A stretch of DNA of 13,737 bases from Methylococcaceae bacterium UBA4132 (lineage in GTDB: Bacteria; Pseudomonadota; Gammaproteobacteria; Methylococcales; Methylomonadaceae): positions 1 to 13,737 of the forward strand of contig DFWO01000067.1 in NCBI GenBank assembly GCA_002380945.1, given 5' to 3'. This document shows positions 7,071 to 13,737 of the stretch, piece after piece. A program made the position numbers and the translations under genes. How positions within the stretch are numbered: the first letter of the stretch is position 1; the number at the start of each line of letters is the position of its first letter. The notes beneath the pieces are model-generated. The model was not told the origin of the DNA. It searched no databases and worked only from the letters and a program-made list of their open reading frames with translations.

Positions 7071-7308
7071 AAATCTTTGATACGACTACAGCAGAAGCGA
7101 TGTTTCCCATTTTCCCTACTGGAACGACTGCTATTTCAAAATCTTTGTTGAGAACAGGGGAAGAAACTCTACCATTGAAAATGGTAGAAGGGAGATTATC
7201 GAGTTTCTTTGATATGAAGTTAAACTTTTTAATTAACTCATCAGACAATATATCGAATTCTTCACTAAGTGCAATGTAGATTAAAATATCTATTTGTAAT
7301 TTGCTCAT
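7021..7308 (-). pseudogene. 5' fragment of the same phosphorylase-superfamily gene, ending at a frameshift
   Basis: The 95 residues form the start of a phosphorylase/nucleosidase fold: DILIYIALSEEFDIL at the N-terminus is the first strand and helix typical of the family. FEIAVVPVGKMGNIASAVV is the second strand pair, and RNIVVLGFTG is the strand leading to the glycine-rich substrate loop. The frame stops right there at a TGA (7021-7023), in the middle of the conserved loop, and the rest of the domain continues in the next frame. The ATG at 7308 has AGG about 9 bases upstream. It lies 121 bases downstream of the carB stop, on the same strand, with a REPIN-like repeat between them. A recent disabling mutation, a sequencing error in the GGGG/tandem-repeat region, or programmed frameshifting could each explain the split. 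Confidence 0.72.
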
Positions 7309-7326
7309 AACCCATAACCTGAGTCC

Positions 7327-7411
7327 GTAGGTCGGGTTAGCTTTGCGTAACCCGACACATTCTGTATATCATGATTATGTCGGGTTACGGCTATCGCCTA
7401 ACCCGACCTAC
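7327..7411. repeat. REPIN-like paired hairpin, GTAGGTCGGGTTA family
   Basis: The ends GTAGGTCGGGTTAG (7327-7340) and CTAACCCGACCTAC (7398-7411) are a perfect 14-bp inverted repeat. Each half makes its own 9-bp perfect stem of GTCGGGTTA with TAACCCGAC (7331-7356 and 7379-7407), separated by a 22-base spacer. This is the two-REP palindrome form mobilised in trans by RAYT transposases in other bacteria; none is in the window. It fills the gap between carB and the phosphorylase gene and could attenuate carB read-through. Confidence 0.88.
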
Positions 7412-7429
7412 AAAAATTTGAATTTAAAA

Positions 7430-10400
7430 TTAATTCAAACTCTTATGCAAATCCTGCAAACAATTCACATCTCCAGCATCCAATTCACCCAAGGCATAAC
7501 ACGCCGCTCTCGCACCTGCCATCGTGGTGTAATAAGTCACACGATGTTGTAGAGCTTCACGGCGCATGGTGAAGGAATCGGAAATGGCTTGTTTGCCTTC
7601 GGTGGTGTTGATGATTAATTGAATCTGATCGTTTTTAATCATATCCACAGTATTAGGTCTGCCTTCGTTGACTTTGCAGACTTCTTCACAGGGAATACCC
7701 GCCGCTTTTAAAAACCGTGCTGTGCCGCCTGTTGCCACGATTTCATAATTTTTCGCCACCAACATTTTAGCGATTTCAGGCAGTTTCACTTTATCGACAT
7801 CCCGAATACTAATCAGCACTTTACCGCTGGCGTTCAAATCGACACCTGCCGCACGTTGTGATTTAGCAAACGCTTCTCCAAAGGTTTTGCCCACGCCCAT
7901 GACTTCGCCTGTTGATTTCATTTCTGGCCCTAGTAAGGGGTCAACACCAGGGAATTTGACGAACGGGAATACCGCTTCTTTTACCGAGAAATAATCGGGT
8001 ATGCGTTCTTCGGTGATGCCTTGCTCAGCTAAACTTTGTCCAACCATGACACGGGCGGCAATTTTTGCCAACGCGTAACCTGTCGCTTTAGAGACAAACG
8101 GCGCGGTGCGTGAGGCTCTAGGATTCACTTCCAGCACATAAATATCCGTGCCTTGAATCGCAAACTGGGTATTCATTAAGCCGCGCACGCCTAGAGCTTC
8201 AGCCATTTTTGCCACTTGTTCACGCAATTGATTTTGCAGTTCGGGGGCTAAATCATAAGGCGGTAAGGAACACGCTGAATCGCCCGAATGCACGCCCGCT
8301 TGTTCAATGTGTTCCATCAAACCGCCGATGAGTACACGCTCACCGTCATAAATTGCATCCACATCCATTTCTACCGCGTCATCTAAAAAGCGGTCGAGTA
8401 ATACTGGCGAATCATTGGATACACTCACGGCTTCTTTCATGTAGCGTTGCAAACCTTCTTCGTTAAAGACGATTTCCATCGCACGACCGCCTAATACATA
8501 AGACGGACGCACCACTAATGGATAACCTAGCTCACGCGCGGCATTAATCGCCTGTTCGGTGGAACGTGCAGTGGCATTCGGTGGTTGTTTTAAACCTAAA
8601 CGCTCTAATAATTTTTGGAAACGTTCACGGTCTTCGGCTAAATCAATCGAGTCGGGTGATGTGCCGATAATCGGTACACCAGCGGCTTCTAAGGCGCGGG
8701 CTAATTTCAGCGGTGTTTGTCCACCATATTGGACAATCACGCCTTTGGGTTTTTCCAAATGCACGATTTCCAGCACATCTTCCAGCGTTAAGGATTCAAA
8801 ATATAAACGGTCGGAGGTATCAAAATCGGTGGAGACGGTTTCAGGATTACAGTTGACCATGATGGTTTCATAGCCATCTTCACGCAAGGCAAGCGCGGCA
8901 TGAACACAGCAATAATCGAATTCGATACCTTGTCCAATCCGATTTGGGCCACCGCCTAAAATGATGATTTTCTCTTTATCAGTCACTCGTGCTTCGCATT
9001 CTTCTTCATACGTTGAATATAAATAGGCGGTATCAGAGGCAAATTCAGCTGCACAAGAATCGATGCGTTTATAAACAGGACGGATGCCTTTTTTATGGCG
9101 CACGTTGCGTACTTCGGTTTCAGAGGCATCCAATAATTTGGCTAAGCGTCTATCTGAAAAACCTTTACGCTTGAGTTTAAACAACTCGCCTGCTACAAGC
9201 GTAGACAGCGTTTTAGTCGCTAAGGATTTTTCAGTCAAAATCAAATCTTCAACTTGCGCTAAAAACCACGGATCAATTTTGCTGGATTCGTGAACTTCCG
9301 TAATGGTCATACCATAACGAAAGGCATCGGCAACATACAATAATCTATCAGGGCCAGGGTGACGCATTTCACGGCGCATTTTGTCGCTCGCATTATCAGC
9401 CGTTAAATCAGTGATTTCATGCAGACCATCAATGCCAATTTCTAAACCGCGCAAGGCTTTTTGTAAGGATTCTTGAAAGGTGCGTCCGATTGCCATCACT
9501 TCACCGACAGACTTCATTTGCGTAGTCAAACGGTCATCAGCTTGTGGGAATTTTTCAAAAGTGAAACGTGGCACTTTGGTCACCACATAATCAATCGACG
9601 GTTCAAACGATGCAGGAGTTTTGCCGCCTGTGATTTCATTTTGCAATTCATCCAGAGTAAAACCGACCGCCAATTTAGCCGCGACTTTGGCAATCGGGAA
9701 ACCTGTGGCTTTAGAGGCTAACGCAGACGAACGCGACACACGCGGATTCATTTCAATAATAATCATGCGACCATCGGCGGGATTAATCGCCACCTGCACG
9801 TTAGAACCGCCTGTATCCACGCCAATTTCACGCAAAATCGCCAGCGATACATTACGCAAAATTTGATATTCCTTATCGGTCAAGGTTTGCGCGGGCGCGA
9901 CGGTGATAGAATCGCCCGTATGCACGCCCATTGGATCAAAGTTTTCAATTGAACACACAATGATGCAATTATCTTTAGAATCACGCACCACTTCCATTTC
10001 GTATTCTTTCCAACCGAGTACCGATTCTTCAATCAATAACTCATTAGTGGGCGACAAATACAAACCGCGCTCACAAATCTCCATGAACTCTTCTTTGTTA
10101 TAAGCAATCCCGCCGCCGCTGCCGCCCATCGTAAATGACGGACGAATCACCGTCGGATAACCCACTTCTTTTTGCGCGGCAATCGCTTCTTCCATCGAAT
10201 GTGCGGTTTTAGATTTTGCCACTTCAAAACCCAATCGCGCCATTGCGTCATTAAACAACTGGCGATCTTCCGCCATATTAATGGCTGCTTTAGTCGCACC
10301 TATCATTTCCACGTTGTACTTGGCTAACACACCATGTTCATCCAACGCTAGCGCACAATTCAACGCTGTTTGTCCGCCCATCGTTGGCAAAATAGCATCG

Positions 10401-10648
10401 GGGCGTTCTTTAGCAATGATTTTTTCTACCGTTTGCCAGTCAATAGGTTCAATATAAATCGCATCAGCCATATCGGGGTCAGTCATAATGGTGGCAGGAT
10501 TGGAATTGACCAAAATCACGCGATAACCTTCCTCGCGCAACGCTTTACAAGCCTGAGTACCTGAATAATCAAATTCACAAGCTTGACCAATAACGATAGG
10601 GCCTGCACCCAATAATAGTATGGATTTTATGTCGGTTCTTTTTGGCAT
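7430..10648 (-). CDS. carB: Carbamoyl-phosphate synthase large subunit
   Basis: CarB makes carbamoyl phosphate from bicarbonate, ATP and ammonia channelled from CarA, for arginine and pyrimidine synthesis. The 1072 residues (E. coli 1073) show the internal duplication of the family. The carboxy-phosphate half begins SILLLGAGPIVIGQACEFDY near residue 10, with an ATP-grasp GGSGGGIAYN. An oligomerisation domain follows at about 400-550. The carbamoyl-phosphate half begins KIIILGGGPNRIGQGIEFDY near 557. The C-terminal allosteric MGS-like domain is at about 935-1072 (VLISIRDVDKVKLPEIA, then EIVATGGTARFL), where UMP and ornithine act in E. coli. The ATG at 10648 matches the usual MPKRTDIKSILLLG start, although its ribosome binding site is weak. 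It follows carA after 127 bases that include a solo REP. No frameshift or missing motif is seen. Confidence 0.98.
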   Translation of the reverse strand: MPKRTDIKSILLLGAGPIVIGQACEFDYSGTQACKALREEGYRVILVNSNPATIMTDPDMADAIYIEPIDWQTVEKIIAKERPDAILPTMGGQTALNCALALDEHGVLAKYNVEMIGATKAAINMAEDRQLFNDAMARLGFEVAKSKTAHSMEEAIAAQKEVGYPTVIRPSFTMGGSGGGIAYNKEEFMEICERGLYLSPTNELLIEESVLGWKEYEMEVVRDSKDNCIIVCSIENFDPMGVHTGDSITVAPAQTLTDKEYQILRNVSLAILREIGVDTGGSNVQVAINPADGRMIIIEMNPRVSRSSALASKATGFPIAKVAAKLAVGFTLDELQNEITGGKTPASFEPSIDYVVTKVPRFTFEKFPQADDRLTTQMKSVGEVMAIGRTFQESLQKALRGLEIGIDGLHEITDLTADNASDKMRREMRHPGPDRLLYVADAFRYGMTITEVHESSKIDPWFLAQVEDLILTEKSLATKTLSTLVAGELFKLKRKGFSDRRLAKLLDASETEVRNVRHKKGIRPVYKRIDSCAAEFASDTAYLYSTYEEECEARVTDKEKIIILGGGPNRIGQGIEFDYCCVHAALALREDGYETIMVNCNPETVSTDFDTSDRLYFESLTLEDVLEIVHLEKPKGVIVQYGGQTPLKLARALEAAGVPIIGTSPDSIDLAEDRERFQKLLERLGLKQPPNATARSTEQAINAARELGYPLVVRPSYVLGGRAMEIVFNEEGLQRYMKEAVSVSNDSPVLLDRFLDDAVEMDVDAIYDGERVLIGGLMEHIEQAGVHSGDSACSLPPYDLAPELQNQLREQVAKMAEALGVRGLMNTQFAIQGTDIYVLEVNPRASRTAPFVSKATGYALAKIAARVMVGQSLAEQGITEERIPDYFSVKEAVFPFVKFPGVDPLLGPEMKSTGEVMGVGKTFGEAFAKSQRAAGVDLNASGKVLISIRDVDKVKLPEIAKMLVAKNYEIVATGGTARFLKAAGIPCEEVCKVNEGRPNTVDMIKNDQIQLIINTTEGKQAISDSFTMRREALQHRVTYYTTMAGARAACYALGELDAGDVNCLQDLHKSLN

Positions 10649-10738
10649 ATTTCTATTTTAATTAGGTTATGTTTTTCTACTATCAGCAAGGAACAGGAAT
10701 AACTGTTTGACCATCACTTAAACGCACTTAGACAGGAT

Positions 10739-10770
10739 TGTCGGGTTACGCTATCGCTAACCTGACCTAC
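10739..10770. repeat. Solo REP between carA and carB
   Basis: This is one hairpin, GTCGGGTTA (10740-10748) with TAACCTGAC (10758-10766, one G-T pair), ending in CTAC. It matches the right half of the 7327-7411 element (7378-7411) apart from two single-base gaps and one C-to-T change. It begins 6 bases past the carA stop, on the transcript linking carA to carB. Confidence 0.85.
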
Positions 10771-10775
10771 ATCAA

Positions 10776-11894
10776 TCAATTCATCAACGCCATAAACTCA
10801 TCAAACAAGCCTTCGACATCATGCGGACCGGGGCTGGCTTCGGGGTGTCCTTGAAAGCTGAACGAGGGGCAGTCGGTGCGTTTTATGCCTTGTAAGCTAC
10901 CATCAAATAAGGAGTGATGGGTGGCAATTACATTGGCGGGTAAGGTGGCTTCATCCACTGCAAAACCGTGATTTTGACTGCTAATCATCACGCGTCCTGT
11001 CGCTTTTTCTTGGACGGGGTGATTCGCGCCGTGATGTCCGAATTTCATTTTTTCTGTTTTTGCACCACTGGCTAACGCTAATAATTGATGTCCTAAACAA
11101 ATACCAAACACAGGAATTTTGGTTTCTACGATGGTTTTGATGGCTTCAATTGCGTAGGTGCAAGGTTCTGGATCGCCTGGACCGTTGGATAAAAATACGC
11201 CGTCTGGGTTCAGGGCTAATACATCTGCCGCTGGAGTTTGTGCGGGAACGACAGTGACACGACAGCCTCGATTAGCTAACAAACGTAGGATGTTACGCTT
11301 GATACCAAAGTCATAAGCGACAACGTGCTTAGTTAAGTTTTCGGCTTCAGTGTGTCCGTTACGCAAGTGCCATGTATTTTCTGTCCATTCGTAGCTTTCA
11401 GAAACGCTGACTACTTTGGCTAAGTCCATGCCTTTTAAGCCTGCAAAACCATCAATGGCAGCGGTTGCAGTTGCCATATCAACGTTATCACCTGTAATAA
11501 TCGCACCGCGTTGTGCGCCTTTGTCACGCAATAAACGGGTTAGTTTGCGGGTGTCGATTTCAGCAATGGCTACGACGTTGTTATCAAGCAAATATTGTTG
11601 TAGCGTTTTTTCAGACCGCCAGTTACTCGCTAGCAACGGTAAATCACGAATCACTAAACCGCTAGCAAATACCGCGTGGGATTCGTCATCTTCGCTGGTT
11701 GTGCCAACATTGCCAATGTGTGGATAGGTTAGCGTGACAATTTGTTGGCAGTAGGATGGATCGCTTAGAATTTCTTGGTAGCCTGTCATCGCAGTGTTAA
11801 ACACCACTTCACCCACGGAACAACCGTCTGCACCGATGGATACGCCGTTAAATACTGTGCCATCTTCTAGCACTAATAATGCGGATTTAGTCAA
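10776..11894 (-). CDS. carA: Carbamoyl-phosphate synthase small subunit (glutaminase)
   Basis: CarA hydrolyses glutamine and passes ammonia to CarB. With the start chosen here it has 372 residues (E. coli 382, mainly a longer C-terminus). The N-terminal domain runs to about residue 150 (FNTAMTGYQEILSDPSY, IGNVGT). The class I glutamine amidotransferase domain follows, with nucleophile Cys266 in GICLGHQ and His350/Glu352 in GHPEASPGP. The frame is open upstream to 11969, but the TTG at 11894 gives MTKSALLVLEDG, aligning with E. coli MIKSALLVLEDG, and GAGG (11903-11906) lies exactly 8 bases before it. E. coli CarA is itself known to start at UUG. An in-frame ATG at 11942 would add 16 residues with no family counterpart and lies in a hairpin. 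The gene opens the carAB pair, 102 bases after the histidine kinase stop. Confidence 0.95.
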   Translation of the reverse strand: MTKSALLVLEDGTVFNGVSIGADGCSVGEVVFNTAMTGYQEILSDPSYCQQIVTLTYPHIGNVGTTSEDDESHAVFASGLVIRDLPLLASNWRSEKTLQQYLLDNNVVAIAEIDTRKLTRLLRDKGAQRGAIITGDNVDMATATAAIDGFAGLKGMDLAKVVSVSESYEWTENTWHLRNGHTEAENLTKHVVAYDFGIKRNILRLLANRGCRVTVVPAQTPAADVLALNPDGVFLSNGPGDPEPCTYAIEAIKTIVETKIPVFGICLGHQLLALASGAKTEKMKFGHHGANHPVQEKATGRVMISSQNHGFAVDEATLPANVIATHHSLFDGSLQGIKRTDCPSFSFQGHPEASPGPHDVEGLFDEFMALMN

Positions 11895-11918
11895 ACACGT
11901 CACCTCTAATGTACAAAA

Positions 11919-11946
11919 CGGGATGACCCTGTATGGATTCATCCCG
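11919..11946 (-). promoter_or_regulatory. Hairpin with T-run in the carA leader
   Basis: CGGGATGA (11919-11926) and TCATCCCG (11939-11946) form a perfect 8-bp stem around a 12-base loop. On the minus strand the stem is followed by TTTTGT and then, after about a dozen bases, by the carA ribosome binding site. It could be an attenuator in the carA leader, since pyrimidine-responsive attenuation is known for carAB in Pseudomonas. It could instead be the terminator of the upstream kinase gene. The T-run is short, so its strength is uncertain. Confidence 0.5.
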
Positions 11947-11958
11947 CTATAAAAAATT

Positions 11959-11971
11959 AATTGTGACAATT
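11959..11971. promoter_or_regulatory. 13-bp palindrome upstream of carA
   Basis: AATTGTGACAATT is a perfect 6-bp inverted repeat around one central base, 65-77 bases upstream of the carA start and just past the kinase stop. Its size and place suit an operator, but it does not match the ArgR box and I cannot name a regulator. Confidence 0.3.
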
Positions 11972-11996
11972 CTACGAAATTATGTAGCTTTGGTCA

Positions 11997-13598
11997 TTAA
12001 CAATTTTTTTTATAGTTGGCTAACGGCAATGTTAAGACAAATAACGCACCCTCCGTGCTTTCTGCTAAGGCAATACTGCCACCGTAGGTTTTTAATAATG
12101 ATATGGTAATCTCTAAACCCAAACCTGTCCCGCCATTATTTCTGCGCGTGGTAAAAAACGGTGTAAAAATCTTGCTTCGATTAGCAGCAGAAACCCCCGT
12201 TCCATTATCGTGCAAATGCAGTTCCAGCGTGCTGTCGTGCAGTATTGCGCTGAGTGTAAGTTGATTCGCCTTATGTTGTAAGCTGTTTTCCAATAAATTG
12301 CTAAGAATAATGTCTAGCGCGTCAGGCGCGATTGCCAGTGGATGATTGGGTAAATCGGTGTATTGCAATACCAAGCCCCGCTCTGCATAACGATTTTGTA
12401 GCGCGAAAATCACATCGGATAACACACTATTTTGCTGACTAGGTTCAAGAACATCCGCCCGTGCCAATTCTAATAAACGATTGACCAATTGTTTTAAGCG
12501 TTGCGTGTCGGCTAATAAATTATTCACAAAACGTTGCCGTTGATCGCTGGGCATATCGCTATGATCTTGCAACAATTCTAACGCACCCTGCATAGAGGTG
12601 AGCGGGGTTTTAAACTCATGTGAAACATGAGTGGCAAAGCGTTGTATATAATCAGTACGTTCGGTTAAGGCGTGCGACATACTGGCAAAACTATCCGACA
12701 GTTGGGCAATTTCATAAGTGACAGGATTTTTTAGTGGTTCAATCAGTTTTTGTTCACCTTGTTTAACTCGTTCAGTTTGGCGTATCAATTCACGAATCGG
12801 GCGGGAAATAGTCGCCGATACCAGCAACACCAACAAAATCACCAACAACAACGAACACAAGCTGGCGATTAGCACCACTTTTTTCACTTCAAACAAATGC
12901 CGAATAATATTATTCGGCGTGCGTGACAGATAAATAACGCCCTGCAAATGTTGATTTTCCATAACAGGAAAGGCGACAAACACCCGAATCCGCGTCCCCC
13001 GACTTAACGAATATAATGAGGGTGGAGGTTCATCGGAAATACGCTGCCTTATGGTACTGGCATAATGCCCGTGCAAGGCTTGCTGTACTTCGGGAATGTG
13101 CGCCAGCGATAACCCCAGCTCTTCCCGTCCAGCAATCACCGTACCGTTTATATCCAATAAACGAACTCCAGACAGCGTAATATGCTGGGTATCAAAAATA
13201 ATCGGAGTCATATATTCGCCGACTTTTTTCGCCAATTTATCAATGGGCAATTCAGCAGGTTGAGCGGTTAAACGTGGCGGTTGTATCGGATTAATCAAAC
13301 TCAGCGTTGGCATAATCGGTTCATAAGATCGATTAACAGGCGGCAAAGTGGGCAGATAACGCCCATAAAGCGATTGCTCAGCATAAATGCGTATCAACTG
13401 CCGATAACTAGCGGACAGTGCTGCCGCTTGCGAGATAAGCTCTAATTCCGTTTGCTGAACTAATTCGTTTTCATAAATCCGAAAAAAATACAACCCGCCT
13501 AACGGCAAAGCCAACACCGTCAGCATCACAAACAATAAAATCGTGCGTAAGGGGAATAAGCGGTGGCGGAAAATATGGAAAGTTAGCGGGTTAGGCAT
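11997..13598 (-). CDS. HAMP-domain sensor histidine kinase, two-component system
   Basis: This is a membrane-bound sensor kinase of 533 residues. A first membrane helix lies at about 18-39, a periplasmic sensor region at about 41-238 (its second half, around VRLLDINGTVIAGREEL and VFVAFPV, looks like a Cache/PAS-like fold), and a second helix at about 240-262. HAMP follows at about 262-314. The H box is HVSHEFKTPLTS with phospho-acceptor His327. The ATPase domain has the N box SNLLENSLQH (433-442), G1 DNGTGV (464-469), F box FTPFF (478-482) and G2 GGTGLGLEI (489-497). All catalytic boxes are intact. The ATG at 13598 has no clear ribosome binding site, so the true start could differ by some codons. 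No response regulator is in the window; it is presumably upstream beyond 13737 or encoded elsewhere. In Pseudomonas dapB precedes carA, so this neighbour is unusual. The signal sensed cannot be inferred. Confidence 0.93.
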   Translation of the reverse strand: MPNPLTFHIFRHRLFPLRTILLFVMLTVLALPLGGLYFFRIYENELVQQTELELISQAAALSASYRQLIRIYAEQSLYGRYLPTLPPVNRSYEPIMPTLSLINPIQPPRLTAQPAELPIDKLAKKVGEYMTPIIFDTQHITLSGVRLLDINGTVIAGREELGLSLAHIPEVQQALHGHYASTIRQRISDEPPPSLYSLSRGTRIRVFVAFPVMENQHLQGVIYLSRTPNNIIRHLFEVKKVVLIASLCSLLLVILLVLLVSATISRPIRELIRQTERVKQGEQKLIEPLKNPVTYEIAQLSDSFASMSHALTERTDYIQRFATHVSHEFKTPLTSMQGALELLQDHSDMPSDQRQRFVNNLLADTQRLKQLVNRLLELARADVLEPSQQNSVLSDVIFALQNRYAERGLVLQYTDLPNHPLAIAPDALDIILSNLLENSLQHKANQLTLSAILHDSTLELHLHDNGTGVSAANRSKIFTPFFTTRRNNGGTGLGLEITISLLKTYGGSIALAESTEGALFVLTLPLANYKKNC

Positions 13599-13737
13599 TG
13601 CTAGGGTTTGTGTGTTGTTGAAGTTTGCTGAAAGTATGTATCAGATAGAGGTTTCACGTTACGGTGGTCTAATACTAAAAGTGATTAATACCGATGATAA
13701 TGGATTTTTAATCATATAGAAGTTACGCATTGACGAT

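Noticed and set aside
13599..13737. A start of a response regulator or other gene at the right edge
   Set aside because: No open frame with recognisable sequence or ribosome binding site is seen in these 139 bases.

Overview
The window is a stretch of gammaproteobacterial core chromosome. The gene order carA-carB-greA-(yhbY divergent)-rlmE-ftsH-glmM-tpiA is the arrangement known from Pseudomonas and, in part, E. coli. Families of short hairpin repeats (GTAGGTCGGGTTA and GTAGCCCGTATGGAG types, and ACGCT-AGCGT modules) would suit a sulfur-oxidiser of the Thiotrichales/Beggiatoa kind. That placement is an impression from memory, not a test.

Layout from the left. tpiA (cut by the window edge) and glmM are read on the minus strand, with ftsH upstream of them behind a strong intrinsic terminator. 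folP, which usually lies between ftsH and glmM, is absent. rlmE comes next, divergent from yhbY, which is the only plus-strand gene; yhbY converges on greA. Then come about 1.7 kb of accessory DNA (5724-7429), carB, carA and a HAMP sensor histidine kinase. The last 139 bases (13599-13737) show no gene.

The accessory segment between greA and carB is the unusual part. It holds one broken gene for a nucleoside phosphorylase/nucleosidase-fold protein with a C-terminal winged-helix-like region, flanked by three repeat blocks. The gene is split by a frameshift at about 7021-7036. The break is neatly explained if one copy of an 11-base tandem repeat was lost, since restoring it rebuilds the family's glycine-rich loop. 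The catalytic-type motifs (MEMES and ISDFAD) survive in the second fragment. A half copy of one of the flanking repeats also sits between carA and carB.

Functionally, the core genes serve carbamoyl phosphate synthesis for arginine and pyrimidines (carAB), transcript cleavage (greA), ribosome maturation (yhbY, rlmE), membrane proteolysis (ftsH), the glucosamine-phosphate step toward cell wall (glmM) and glycolysis (tpiA). Several starts differ from the longest open frame: carA most likely starts at a TTG (11894), yhbY at a GTG, and tpiA, glmM and greA at internal ATGs supported by ribosome binding sites and family length. I see no complete new multi-gene system. The best candidate for something less described is the split phosphorylase/winged-helix gene and its repeat-rich setting.
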